From JACTMI01 sp964618415 (GTDB lineage Bacteria > Acidobacteriota > Thermoanaerobaculia > Multivoradales > JAGPDF01), in NCBI GenBank assembly GCA_964618415.1, contig CAZUAT010000002.1:62001-126000 (forward strand): a stretch of DNA of 64,000 nucleotides. The letters are read 5' to 3'. The stretch's first letter is position 1; every line of letters starts with the position of its first letter. The translations under genes and the position numbers were made by a program. This document shows positions 49,898 through 58,883 of this stretch, piece after piece. The notes under the pieces are model-generated. The model ran no database searches. It saw only the letters and a list, made by a program, of their open reading frames with translations, and was not told the DNA's origin.

Positions 49898-51134
49898 CCA
49901 CCGCGGCCTGTCGCTCCTCTTCCTGACCCAGACCTACCCGCGCTCGGCGCACGACAGCGCCGGGCCGTTCATTCGGGACCTGGCGCGCGCCCTGGTGCGC
50001 GGCGGCGACCGGGTGCGCGTGCTGCTGCCGAGCGGCCCGGACGTCCCCGAACGCTGGTCCGAGCAGGGTGTCGAGGCGCGCTCGTTCCGCTACGCGCCGC
50101 GCCGGCTGGAGGTGCTCGGCTACGGGCGTTCGCTGCGCGCCGACGAGGCGACGCGACTGCTGGCGCTGCTGGTGACGCCGGCCTACCTGCTGGCGGCGCG
50201 CCGGCAGTTGGGGCGTGAGCTGGCGAGCGGCAGCTGGGATCTCGTGCAGGCGCACTGGGTGGTGCCCAATGGGCTGGCGGCGCGCGTCGCGGCGCGCCGG
50301 GTGCCGCTGGCGATCGGCCTCCACGGCAGCGACGTCTTCCTTGCGGAGCGACCGCTGGTCCGCTCGGCCGTGCGGCGAGTGCTCCGGCGCACCTCCGTGA
50401 TGACCGCCTGCTCGCCGGAACTGGCCGAGCGGGTCGAACGCCTCGGCCTGGCGGCGGGGCGCACGCATGTCATTCCCTACGGGGTGGACATCGAGCTGTT
50501 CCGGCCTCGCGCGAGTGGCGAGGACGATCCGGGCGGCTGGCGGCAGCGTCTCGGGATCCCGGCCGCGGCGCCGATCGCCCTCGGCGTCGGTCGGATGGCC
50601 ACCAAGAAGGGATTCCACCGCCTGATCGCGATCCTCCCGCAACTGCGCGCCGCGGCGCCCGAGGCTCACCTGGTGCTGGCCGGTGGGGGCGACCGGCTGG
50701 AGGAGTTTCGCCGCGGAGCCGCGGAAGCCTGGCCGGGTCACGTCCACTTCCCCGGGCCGGTGCTGCACGACACGCTGCCGGCGCTCTACCGGGCCGCCGA
50801 CCTGTTCGTGCTGCCGGCGGTGCACGACCGGGGCGGCAACGTCGACGGGCTGCCCAACGTGATCCTCGAGGCGATGGCGAGCGGGCTGCCGGTCGTCGCT
50901 TCGGCGATCTCGGGCATTCCGCTGGCGGTCGAGGAGGGGGTGACCGGCCGGCTGGTCGGCGAGCAGGACGACGCGGCGCTGGCGGCGGCGCTCGGCGAAC
51001 TGTTGGGCGGGGCGGGACTGCGGGGCGCGATGGGCGAAGCGGGACGGCGACGCGCCGAGCGCGAGCTGACCTGGGACGCCGTCGCGGCCCGCTATCGGGC
51101 GGCGTACCGGGCCGCCCTCAGTGGTCGAGCCTGA
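49893..51134 (+). CDS. Family 4 glycosyltransferase with non-canonical start codon
   Basis: GT-B enzyme of about 413 residues. Homology starts before the first GTG (49995): the codons from 49908 encode LSLLFLTQTYPRSAHDSAGP and FIRDLARALVRGGDRVRVLLP-type sequence, the conserved first strand and helix of GT4. The frame back to the TGA at 49839 has no ATG, GTG or TTG, so the start must be ATT at 49893 (CGGGAG at 49880-49885 is 7 nt upstream) or CTG at 49908. The C-terminal half has ALGVGRMATKKGFHRLI, GLPNVILEAMASGLPVVAS and is complete. It overlaps the GT2 gene by 5 nt. Confidence 0.85.
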   Translation: MSHRGLSLLFLTQTYPRSAHDSAGPFIRDLARALVRGGDRVRVLLPSGPDVPERWSEQGVEARSFRYAPRRLEVLGYGRSLRADEATRLLALLVTPAYLLAARRQLGRELASGSWDLVQAHWVVPNGLAARVAARRVPLAIGLHGSDVFLAERPLVRSAVRRVLRRTSVMTACSPELAERVERLGLAAGRTHVIPYGVDIELFRPRASGEDDPGGWRQRLGIPAAAPIALGVGRMATKKGFHRLIAILPQLRAAAPEAHLVLAGGGDRLEEFRRGAAEAWPGHVHFPGPVLHDTLPALYRAADLFVLPAVHDRGGNVDGLPNVILEAMASGLPVVASAISGIPLAVEEGVTGRLVGEQDDAALAAALGELLGGAGLRGAMGEAGRRRAERELTWDAVAARYRAAYRAALSGRA

Positions 51135-52941
51135 GGCGGATCTCGAGCGGTTTGCCGGCGCGCAGGATGTGGAGCAGCACACCGTTGCGCTGCTTGACCG
51201 CCCGCTTCTGCAGGCCGGCGATCGACGGCGGCGGCTGATTGTCGACCCGCAGGATCAGATCGCCCGCGCGCAGGCCGCAGCGCGCCGCGGCCCCGCCGGC
51301 TTCGACGTTCTCGATCACCAGGCCTTCGATCCGCAGTGCCGCGTAGTCGGCCTTGCCCAGCGACCAGCCGAGATCGGAGATGTCGCCCCGCCCGCGCGCC
51401 GGCGGGCGGCTGGCGCCGCGCGCCGGCGGCGCGGATTCGGCGGCGGCGGCCTGTTGGCGCGCCACCAGGCTGTCGACCACCCGCCGCGCCTCGGCGTTGT
51501 CGGGCTCGAGCGAGAGCACTGCCTCGAACGCCGCCTGCGCGGCCGCCAGGTCTTTCTGATCGAGGTAGACCGAGCCGAGGTTCTGCGCCACGTCGGCGCG
51601 TTGCGGGGCGAGCTGACGAGCCCGCTCGAGCGCTTCGCGGGCTCCGGTCAGATCGGCGGAACGCTTGCGCGCCAGACCGAGCAGCATCCAACCGTCGACG
51701 TTGTCCGCGTCGAGGTCGACGATCCGTCGGGCATCGGCGCCGGCCGCTGCCCCGTCGCCCCGCTCGAGCAGCAAGTCGGCGCGCAGCCGCAGCGCCGGAA
51801 CGGCGATGCCGAACCGGTTGTCGGGATCGAGCCGGGCGGCGCTCTCCCAGGAGGACAGCGCCCCGTCGGCGTTGCCGAGGCCGCGCTGCGCGCGTCCGAG
51901 CTGCAGCCAGAGCTCCGGTTCCTCCGGCCGCGCCCGCGTCCCCTCGAGCAGCAGCGCGACCGCCTCGACCCAGTCGCCGCGGTCGATGTCGGAGCTGGCC
52001 AGCGCCCGCGCGATGTCGACGTCGCTGCGGTCGAGTTCGCGCGCCCGGCGCAGGGCCGCGTGGCCGCCGGCAGCGTCGCCGAGCTTCTGGCGCGTCAGGC
52101 CGAGATTGAACCAGGCCCGGGCGTCGGCGGGATCGAGCTCGATGGCGGCCTGCAGCGAGTCGCGTGCCACCTCGTAATCAGCGCGCGCGAAGTAGAGCAC
52201 CGCGATGTTGTTGAGCGCCTGGCTCTTCAGGTTGCGCGGCAGGCCGCCCTCGCGCCCGCGCTCGAGCGCCAGCACGCGCTCGAAGCCGGCCAGCGCCGCG
52301 TCCGACCGTCGTTCGCGCAGATCGACCAGCGCCAGGTTGTACAGGATCTCCGGATCGGACGGCGCCAGTTCGAGGGCCGCCTCGAGCGCCGCGCGGGCGT
52401 CGCGCAGGCGGCCGCCGCGAATGGCGTCGACGGCCTGCGCCGTCCGCTCGGTGGCCTCCCGCGCGCGCCGGTCGACGGCGGCGGCCAGCTGGTCCTGGTA
52501 GAGCGCGGTGAAGTCGGGTGAGTAGAGGTCGCTGCGAAACGGCAGGGCCGGGTCGGCGAACAGCGCTTCGCCGAGCTGGTGGCGCGCCGCCTCGGTGTCT
52601 CCCAGCTGCATCGACAGCCAGGCCGCGGTGACCCGGAAGCCGCCCCGGGCCTGCGGGTCGGGGTGACGCGTGGCCAGCTCCAGGTAGAGCGCCAGGGCGC
52701 TCGCCAGGTTGCCGTCGGCGTACTCGGTGCGGGCCTGGGCCTCGAGGGCCGCCACCGGGTCGGCCGGTTCCGGGTCCTGGGACGGTGCGATCGGGTCGCC
52801 CTCGACCGGCAGGTCCTCGGCACTGATGCCGCCTGCCGGCACCTGGGCGCGCAGCGACCCGCACAGGGCTACCACCCAGATGCAGGCGCCGATTCGCAGG
52901 CAGCGGGCGACGGAGCGGGAAGGGGGCATGGAGACGAGCAT
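51118..52941 (-). CDS. Secreted TPR protein with C-terminal PDZ domain
   Basis: The 607-residue protein has a signal peptide (LRIGACIWVVALCGSLRAQ), then about ten TPR units between 70 and 500 (SDPEILYNLALVDLRERRSD, ARAWFNLGLTRQKLGDAAGG, PELWLQLGRAQRGLGNADGA, ADVAQNLGSVYLDQKDLAAA), and a PDZ domain at about 525-607 (VIENVEAGGAAARCGLRAGD, ILRVDNQPPP). The start could be ATG 52941 or 52929. It converges with the glycosyltransferase gene and overlaps its end by 17 nt. Likely a periplasmic assembly or protease-adaptor protein; function not known. Confidence 0.85.
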   Translation of the reverse strand: MLVSMPPSRSVARCLRIGACIWVVALCGSLRAQVPAGGISAEDLPVEGDPIAPSQDPEPADPVAALEAQARTEYADGNLASALALYLELATRHPDPQARGGFRVTAAWLSMQLGDTEAARHQLGEALFADPALPFRSDLYSPDFTALYQDQLAAAVDRRAREATERTAQAVDAIRGGRLRDARAALEAALELAPSDPEILYNLALVDLRERRSDAALAGFERVLALERGREGGLPRNLKSQALNNIAVLYFARADYEVARDSLQAAIELDPADARAWFNLGLTRQKLGDAAGGHAALRRARELDRSDVDIARALASSDIDRGDWVEAVALLLEGTRARPEEPELWLQLGRAQRGLGNADGALSSWESAARLDPDNRFGIAVPALRLRADLLLERGDGAAAGADARRIVDLDADNVDGWMLLGLARKRSADLTGAREALERARQLAPQRADVAQNLGSVYLDQKDLAAAQAAFEAVLSLEPDNAEARRVVDSLVARQQAAAAESAPPARGASRPPARGRGDISDLGWSLGKADYAALRIEGLVIENVEAGGAAARCGLRAGDLILRVDNQPPPSIAGLQKRAVKQRNGVLLHILRAGKPLEIRLRLDH

Positions 52942-53020
52942 CGGGGGCGGATCCGGCGCCGGGAAATCTAGCAGACCGCTGTGCCGCGGCGGCACGCTGT
53001 GTCGCTGCCCTGCGGGGCGG

Positions 53021-54787
53021 CTACTCGCCCACCACCGGCCGTTCGCGGATCTGCAGCGGCTGGTGCCCGTCGACATCGAAGGTCACGACCGTCTCGGCCC
53101 CAGAACGGACGGTGACCGTCTGCGAGATCGAAGCGGCCGCTGCGTCGGTGGCGAAGACCTCCAGAAAGTGGTCTCCGGGCGCCAGCCAGCGGTGGCGCAG
53201 GGGCGCCGGGCCGACCGTCGTTCCGTCGATGCGCACCGTGCCCGGGCGCGTCTGGAGGTGCGGCTGCACGGTCAGCTGGCCCGGTGCGGCGATCGGCAGC
53301 TCGACGCGCGTCGTGCTGTCCGAGCTGACGCGCACCTGCGCCGACTTCTCGAATCGGTAGGCGGGCGTGTCGATACTGAACTGCAAGGTGTGCGTCCCGG
53401 GCGGCAGGGAGATGCGCTGCTCAGTGTCGAGCCGGTAGCGGCGACCGCCGACGCGCACCTGCATCGCCGGATTCCACGCCGCCGGGACGATCACGCGGCC
53501 GGGCGGCGCTGGGGGCGGCTCGGGCTCAGCTTCGGGCGGCGGGGCGGGGTCGGCGGGCGGCGCGGGCTCGACTTCCGCCGGCGCCGGAGCCGTGTCGGTC
53601 GTCGCCGGGCCCGGGGCCGGGCCGGCAGGCGCCACCGCGGTCGGCTGCTCGGGGGCGGCGGCGGGGATCGCGGCCGTGGGCTCCGGCTCGGCCGGCCTGG
53701 AGGACGCAGCACGCCCGAAGAAAATCGCCACGGCAGCGAGGACCGCCGCACCCGCCAGCATCGCGGCCCAGCGACCCCAGCTGCGCGGCCGGCCGGCGCC
53801 GAAGGCGGTCGTCGCCATGGAGCGGCTCTGCACGCGTGGGCCCGCCTCGGCGTGCCGGAATTCCACATGGTCGATGCCCCGGCGCACCGTGGCCGCGGTC
53901 GGTGTCGGCGCGTCGCCCGGTGCAGCGGTCGGTCCGCTGCCCGGATGCAGCCGGGCGCCGATCAGCGTGCCGCCCGGCGCCGCCGACCGCTGCATGAAGC
54001 GCTCGAGGGCGCGTACCAGTTCGCCGGTGGGCGAGAAGCGGCGCGCCGGATCCTTCTCGAGGCACTTGCGGATCACCCGTTCGAGTTCGATCGGCAGGTC
54101 GGCCACCCGGGGCGCGAGCGGTTCGGGGTCCTCGTGCAGGGTCTTGTAGAACAGCGCCGAGATCTCGGCGGCGCGGAACGGGCGCTCGAAGGCGAGCAGT
54201 TCGTAGGCCAGCACGCCGAACGAAAAGACATCGGTGCGCATGTCGACTGCCTGGCCGCGGATCTGCTCCGGCGCGAGATAGGCCGCGGTGCCGAGCGCGA
54301 TGCCAGCCTGAGTCAGGTGGCTGGTCTGATGGGCCAGCTTGGCGATGCCGAAGTCGAGAATCTTCGCCGTGCCGTCGTCGAGGATCCGGATGTTGGCCGG
54401 CTTGATGTCGCGGTGAATGATGCCGCGCTCGTGCGCGAACTCCAGGCCGCGCGCGATCTGCACCAGCCAGAGGATCTTCTCCGGCAGCGGGATGAACTCG
54501 TTGCGCTTGATCTTGCGGTCGAGGTCTTCGCCGGACAGGTACTCCTGAACCAGGTACGGCGTCCCCTCGTCGATCCCGAACTCGTAGACCGTGACGATGT
54601 TGCGGTGCTGGAGGTTGCCCGAGATCTCCGCCTCGCGGTGGAAGCGCTCGCGGGTCTCGGTGTCCTCCACCGAGCAGGTCTTGATCGCCACGTGCCGCTT
54701 GATGAACGGATCGTGACCTTTGTAGACCACGCCGAAACCCCCGACGCCGATCTTGTCGACGATCGTGTACTTGCCGAGCTTCTGCAT
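53021..54787 (-). CDS. Membrane Ser/Thr protein kinase with PEGA-like extracytoplasmic domain
   Basis: The 588-residue protein has a complete Hanks-type kinase domain (about 7-265): GVGGFGVVYKGHD, VAIKTCSVED, IIHRDIKPANIRI, ILDFGIAKLA, GTAAYLAPEQIRG. Next comes a juxtamembrane linker, one membrane segment (about 338-357), a Pro/Ala/Glu-rich spacer (about 360-430) and a beta-rich PEGA-like domain (PGTHTLQFSIDTP, VRIDGTTVGPAPLRHRWLAPGDH). The minus-strand TATCGT box (54822-54817) could be its -10. There is no phosphatase gene nearby. Confidence 0.93.
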   Translation of the reverse strand: MQKLGKYTIVDKIGVGGFGVVYKGHDPFIKRHVAIKTCSVEDTETRERFHREAEISGNLQHRNIVTVYEFGIDEGTPYLVQEYLSGEDLDRKIKRNEFIPLPEKILWLVQIARGLEFAHERGIIHRDIKPANIRILDDGTAKILDFGIAKLAHQTSHLTQAGIALGTAAYLAPEQIRGQAVDMRTDVFSFGVLAYELLAFERPFRAAEISALFYKTLHEDPEPLAPRVADLPIELERVIRKCLEKDPARRFSPTGELVRALERFMQRSAAPGGTLIGARLHPGSGPTAAPGDAPTPTAATVRRGIDHVEFRHAEAGPRVQSRSMATTAFGAGRPRSWGRWAAMLAGAAVLAAVAIFFGRAASSRPAEPEPTAAIPAAAPEQPTAVAPAGPAPGPATTDTAPAPAEVEPAPPADPAPPPEAEPEPPPAPPGRVIVPAAWNPAMQVRVGGRRYRLDTEQRISLPPGTHTLQFSIDTPAYRFEKSAQVRVSSDSTTRVELPIAAPGQLTVQPHLQTRPGTVRIDGTTVGPAPLRHRWLAPGDHFLEVFATDAAAASISQTVTVRSGAETVVTFDVDGHQPLQIRERPVVGE

Positions 54788-54858
54788 GGGATCCGTGGGC
54801 TGGGGAAGAGGGCCCGACGATAACACGCCGTCGAGGCCCGGCCGGCGATCGGCGATGC

Positions 54859-56613
54859 TCAGCGGGCCGGCGGCAGCGTCTCGCGCAGGAAGGACCAGAG
54901 CGCGGCCGCCGACTCCCGGTCGGCGCCCTCCGGCGCGCCGCCTGGCCGCAGCAGCAGCGCGCGGTCGGGCTCGGTGGCGGCGAGCTGCTGCAGCTCCGCC
55001 AGTGTGGGGGCCGCGTCCGGGTAGCCGCTGCCGACGATCACCGCCCGGGGCCGCGCGACGGCGGCCGAGCGTTGCAGCGCGGCCAGGGCCAGTCCCGCTC
55101 CATCGGAGCCCTCGGCCAGCAGGACGAAGTCGCCAACTGGCCCCGCAACGCGCAGTCGGATCTCCGGCGCGAGGGAGGTCCAGAGTCGTCGGTGCGCTGC
55201 CGCCGCGTCGTCGCCCGGCGAGGTGGGAGGGGCGCCGAGCTGGAGCACCGCAACGCCTCGGCTGGCGAGGAACGCCGGCAGCGGGGCGAACGCCTCGGGA
55301 TCGACGCAAGCCGCGCGCTCGGCGCCACGCCCGTCGATCAGCCAGACCAATCCGCCCCGGCGGGCGACTCCGGCCGGGGGCGACCAGAGCGTTCCCGGCA
55401 CGTCCTCGCCGGCGACACGGATCGCGAGCGCCTGCGGCGTCGGCAGGCGGCGCGGATCGAGCCGCGGCGACAGGCCCCAGGTGGCCGGCGCGAACAGGCC
55501 CCGCTCGGCCCAGTGGCCGATCTCGACCGGCGCCTGGCCGCCCGTGGTGGCGAGCCACCAGCCACCGCCGAGAGCGGGCAGGGCGCGCACCGCCCGCAGA
55601 CCCGCCGGCAGGCCGTCCGCCCAAGGCACGGAGCCGTCGATCGGGCGGACCTCGCGCCGGCAGTCGCAGTCGACCTCCAGCAGGCCGGCGGCGAGGTCGG
55701 GGAGCGCCACCGGTCGGCAAGGAGTAGCGATCAGCTCCCGGCTCGGCCCGTCGGGCAGCGTCACCAGGTCGACGCGGTGGGAGCCGCCCGGCTGCGGCGT
55801 CGCCACTGCGAGCTGCCGGCCGGCGGCGTCGAAGGCGAGCGGCTCGAACAGCCCCTCGCGATCGCGTGGCAACAGCAGGCGGAACTCGTTGCGGGTGCGG
55901 TCGAAGAGCAGCAGCTCGTCGGCACCGGGGCGGACCCGTCGCGTCACGATCGCGAACCGGTGATCGGGTGCCAGCAATGCGAACCGGAACCCGGGCGGGG
56001 CCGCGGTCACCGGGACGGGCGCGAGCACCGTCGCGAGCCGCTCGCCGGGCAGCTGCAGCTCCACCCAGCGTTCGCCCGTCGGTTCGGTGATCGCGAACGC
56101 GACACGGGCGCGATCGCTCGAGCGACCCAGAAAGCGCACCCCGACGGTCGGCAGTCCAAGCGGCAGCGCGGTCCGCCCGGATGGGGAGTCGCCGCCGACC
56201 AGCGACCACCGGCTCGCGCCGGCCTCGGCCCGCGCCTCGACCAGTACTCGCCCATTTGCCAGCGCCGCGACCGCGCGCGCGGCAGACGACGACGGCGTGA
56301 CCGCGCCCGGGAGAGCGGCCGGCGGCTCGCCGGGAGCCAGGCGTTGGGGCTGGACCCGGTCGACGCTGCGCTCGTTGACCAGCGCAGCTCCGTCCTCGGC
56401 GACATCGACCAGCTCCCAGCTGCGCGAGTCGAGGAAGAGTTCGAGCGCGGCGGGTCGGCCCGCTGGCAGCGGCGGTGCCGCGGGGTCGGCGCGGGTACAC
56501 GCCACCGCCCCGACCGCGACGAGGGCAGCGATCGACAGGCCGACGGTCGGGCAGAGGCGACTCCGCGGCGACAGGGCCCGGGGCTCACGGCAGCGCTGGT
56601 AGAGTGGCGGCAT
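54859..56613 (-). CDS. Lipoprotein-like propeller-hydrolase protein, probably a degenerate S9 peptidase
   Basis: About 584 residues with a hydrophobic leader ending in a lipobox-like VGAVAC|T after a long arginine-rich N-region. Residues 40-380 look like a beta-propeller (VELQLPGERLATVLAP, LLLFDRTRNEFRLLL, LAFDAAGRQLAVATPQP), followed by an alpha/beta-hydrolase-like part (GGLVWLIDGRGAE, SRGVAVLQLG). The nucleophile site reads LLAEGSDGAGLALAAL instead of GxSxGG, and no closing His was found. Its ATG and that of the divergent gene at 56612 share the four bases CATG; an ATG at 56625 is also possible. Confidence 0.7.
   Translation of the reverse strand: MPPLYQRCREPRALSPRSRLCPTVGLSIAALVAVGAVACTRADPAAPPLPAGRPAALELFLDSRSWELVDVAEDGAALVNERSVDRVQPQRLAPGEPPAALPGAVTPSSSAARAVAALANGRVLVEARAEAGASRWSLVGGDSPSGRTALPLGLPTVGVRFLGRSSDRARVAFAITEPTGERWVELQLPGERLATVLAPVPVTAAPPGFRFALLAPDHRFAIVTRRVRPGADELLLFDRTRNEFRLLLPRDREGLFEPLAFDAAGRQLAVATPQPGGSHRVDLVTLPDGPSRELIATPCRPVALPDLAAGLLEVDCDCRREVRPIDGSVPWADGLPAGLRAVRALPALGGGWWLATTGGQAPVEIGHWAERGLFAPATWGLSPRLDPRRLPTPQALAIRVAGEDVPGTLWSPPAGVARRGGLVWLIDGRGAERAACVDPEAFAPLPAFLASRGVAVLQLGAPPTSPGDDAAAAHRRLWTSLAPEIRLRVAGPVGDFVLLAEGSDGAGLALAALQRSAAVARPRAVIVGSGYPDAAPTLAELQQLAATEPDRALLLRPGGAPEGADRESAAALWSFLRETLPPAR
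56600..56605 (+). promoter_or_regulatory. Likely -10 box of the zinc-ribbon gene
   Basis: TAGAGT ends 6 nt before the ATG at 56612, with no Shine-Dalgarno between. It lies within the first codons of the divergent gene. Confidence 0.45.
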
Positions 56614-57070
56614 GTCGGATCGCAAGTATCGGCAGAGCGGTTATCAGGACAGCGACCGGTCGCGCGAGGAACATCCGCGGCGCGACGACGACTCGCGGCC
56701 GCGCGGGCCGGTGGACCGCACCGAGCGGCCGCGCGGGCGCGGGCTGGGCGCGCCGACTGCCGAGGTCTTCCGCTGCGCGCGCTGCGGCGAGGAGGCGCAG
56801 GTGGCGCTGGCGATGTCGGAAACGGCTGCCTGCGCGCGCTGCGGCGCCGACCTGCACACCTGCACCCACTGCGTCTCGTTCGACACCGCGTCGCCGTTCG
56901 AATGTCGGCAGAAGCTGCCCCGGCGGGTGTCGCCGAAGGATCGCAACAACCGCTGCGATCTGTTCGAGCCGCGGGTGCGCGCGGAGTTCGCCCGCGAGGC
57001 GCCTCCGGCCGCCGGCTCCAGCAATCCGCGCGACCCGCGCGCCGCCTTCGACGCCCTGTTCAAGTTCTGA
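56612..57070 (+). CDS. Zinc-ribbon protein, function unknown
   Basis: 152 residues. The first 45 are highly charged and disordered (Arg/Asp/Ser-rich). The core has three cysteine pairs: FRCARCGEEAQVAL, CARCGADLHTCTHC and a later ECRQ...RCDLF, enough for one or two zinc sites. The C-terminus RDPRAAFDALFKF looks like a short interaction tail. Could bind nucleic acid or ribosomes; nothing decides this. Confidence 0.75.
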   Translation: MSDRKYRQSGYQDSDRSREEHPRRDDDSRPRGPVDRTERPRGRGLGAPTAEVFRCARCGEEAQVALAMSETAACARCGADLHTCTHCVSFDTASPFECRQKLPRRVSPKDRNNRCDLFEPRVRAEFAREAPPAAGSSNPRDPRAAFDALFKF

Positions 57071-57080
57071 CCGGCGGACC

Positions 57081-57776
57081 TCACTCGCTCGGCGGCGCTC
57101 CGCCGTCGAGCGCAGAGTCGCTGCGCAGGTAGTCGAGCAGCCGCTGGCGGGTCGCCGGCTCGAGACCCGCGAAGCGCAGGCGGGCGCTCCACGAGGTCGA
57201 GGGCGGCGTCGGCGGCGTCACCTGCTCCACCAGCGTGCGCGCCTCGATCTGCGTCTCGCCGAGCTGCAGCTCGACCCGGCAGCCCGACTGCAGCTCGAGT
57301 TCGCTCGCCGTCTCGACGGTCAGACCTTCGGCGTCCAGTTCGGCCACCTGGAAAACCGTCGACGAGCTGACCTCGACCGGATCGGCGTCGTCGACGACGA
57401 AGCGCCCGAATAGGCGCGAGTCGAGGGTGATGATCGCGTGCCGCTCGAGGAAACGGACGAGTTCGGCCGACTGCGGCGACAGGACATCCAGAAACTGGAT
57501 CCCGGCCCGGTAGAGCGGCAGCTGCTCGCCGCCCGGCGTGGTGCGCGTGCCGTGCAGGAAGCACCAGACCACGCGTCCGGCCAGCTGGATCGGCTGCTCG
57601 CGGTCGCCCAGCCGCAGGGTGAGCACACGGTGCGGGCTGATCCGGGTCTGGGTCTCGACCGCCATGCCGGAGAGGCTGATGTCGAGCACCTTGCCGTCGA
57701 GCGACACCACCAGCCGCCCGAACGGTTCGGGCAGCTGCACGCGGCGCTGCCGCCGTCGCTCCGGTGTCTCCGTCAT
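57081..57776 (-). CDS. PilZ-domain protein
   Basis: The 231-residue soluble protein has the c-di-GMP-binding PilZ signature: RRRQRRVQL (RxxxR-type) and LDISLSGMAVET (DxSxxG), followed by the PilZ beta-barrel strands to about 115. Residues 120-231 hold a second beta-rich domain. An in-frame GTG at 57800 overlaps the moaA stop (GTGA), a pattern common here, and would add eight residues; the ATG at 57776 has GAGG at good spacing. Confidence 0.85.
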   Translation of the reverse strand: MTETPERRRQRRVQLPEPFGRLVVSLDGKVLDISLSGMAVETQTRISPHRVLTLRLGDREQPIQLAGRVVWCFLHGTRTTPGGEQLPLYRAGIQFLDVLSPQSAELVRFLERHAIITLDSRLFGRFVVDDADPVEVSSSTVFQVAELDAEGLTVETASELELQSGCRVELQLGETQIEARTLVEQVTPPTPPSTSWSARLRFAGLEPATRQRLLDYLRSDSALDGGAPPSE

Positions 57777-57796
57777 CTCCCGCCTCGTCTCCCGGG

Positions 57797-58810
57797 TCAC
57801 CCGCCGATGTACGACATCTCGATCCGGCCGGCGCCACGGACTCCCGACCGGATCTCCGAGTACCGATCGGCGCGGGCGTGCCAGGCGCTTGATACCAGCC
57901 CGGTCAGCGTGGCGTCGTCGGCGCCGTCGCGCAGTGGAGCGCGCAGGTCGGTGCCGACGGCCGCGAACAGGCAGGTGTAGAGCCGGCCGTCGGCCGACAG
58001 CCGGGCGCGCGTGCAGTCCCCGCAGAACGGCGCGGTGACCGAAGCGATCACCCCGATTTCGCCGGCGCCGTCGCGGTAGCGCCAGCGCGTCGCCACCTCG
58101 CCGCGGTAGCCGGGCGCGACCGGCTCGATCGGCCAGCGCGCATCGATCCGATCGAGGATCTCGCGCGCCGGAACGACCTCGTCGCGCCGCCAGCCGTTGG
58201 TCGTGCCGACGTCCATGTACTCGATGAAACGCAGGTCGCAGCCGCTGCCGCGGAAATGCTCGGCCAGCGGGACGATGGCCTCTTCGTTCCAGCCTCGGCG
58301 GACGACGGTGTTGATCTTGACCGGTGCCAGACCGGCGGCGCGCGCGGCGTCGATCCCCCGCAACACGTCGGCGGCAGTGAACTCCGCGTCGCACATCCGC
58401 GCGAAGGTCGCTTCGTCCAGGGCGTCGAGACTGACGGTGACGCGGCGCAGACCGGCAGCAGCGAGCGGCGCCGCGGCGCGATCCAGCAGGCTGCCGTTGG
58501 TCGTCAGAGCGAGATCGACGCCGGCTCGGCGGGCGAGCAGCGCGACCAGCAGCGGCAGATCGCGGCGCAGCAGCGGCTCGCCTCCGGTGAGGCGGATCTT
58601 GCGGACCCCGAGGTCGACGAAGATGCCGGCCAGGCGGTCGATCTCCTCGAAGCTGAGCAGCCCGGTGCGCGGCAGGAACGCGTGGTCGGAACCGAACCGC
58701 TCGCGCGGCATGCAGTAGGGACAGCGGAAGTTGCAGCGGTCGGTGACCGAGATGCGCAGGTCGGCGAGGGGCCGGCCGAAGCGGTCCGACGGCGGCGACG
58801 GGCGGTTCAC
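57797..58810 (-). CDS. moaA: GTP 3',8-cyclase MoaA
   Basis: Radical SAM enzyme of molybdenum cofactor synthesis. The 337-residue protein has the N-terminal cluster CNFRCPYC (Cys26, Cys30, Cys33), LTGGEPLLRRDL, TTNGSLL, the C-terminal cluster residues in APFCGDCTRARLSADGRLYTC-type sequence (CGDC...TC) and the conserved C-terminal Gly-Gly (SYIGG). It starts with GTG at 58810, 6 nt after a TACGAT box. The other moa genes are not in the window. Confidence 0.95.
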   Translation of the reverse strand: MNRPSPPSDRFGRPLADLRISVTDRCNFRCPYCMPRERFGSDHAFLPRTGLLSFEEIDRLAGIFVDLGVRKIRLTGGEPLLRRDLPLLVALLARRAGVDLALTTNGSLLDRAAAPLAAAGLRRVTVSLDALDEATFARMCDAEFTAADVLRGIDAARAAGLAPVKINTVVRRGWNEEAIVPLAEHFRGSGCDLRFIEYMDVGTTNGWRRDEVVPAREILDRIDARWPIEPVAPGYRGEVATRWRYRDGAGEIGVIASVTAPFCGDCTRARLSADGRLYTCLFAAVGTDLRAPLRDGADDATLTGLVSSAWHARADRYSEIRSGVRGAGRIEMSYIGG

Positions 58811-58816
58811 GCCCGT

Positions 58817-58822
58817 ATCGTA
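58817..58822 (-). promoter_or_regulatory. Likely -10 box of moaA
   Basis: TACGAT on the minus strand ends 6 nt before the moaA GTG, with no Shine-Dalgarno. A leaderless mRNA with a GTG start would be unusual but fits the pattern here. Confidence 0.45.
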
Positions 58823-58883
58823 CTGCGGGCGGGCGTTTCCTGCGTGGCCGGGAAGCGGCGGCCCGTTCCCGGGCCGCGCCGGC

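Noticed and set aside
53021..56500. A single 1159-codon frame that would fuse a protein to the kinase N-terminus
   Set aside because: The upstream part is a stop-free wrong frame of the hydrolase gene; kinase homology starts at the ATG at 54787.
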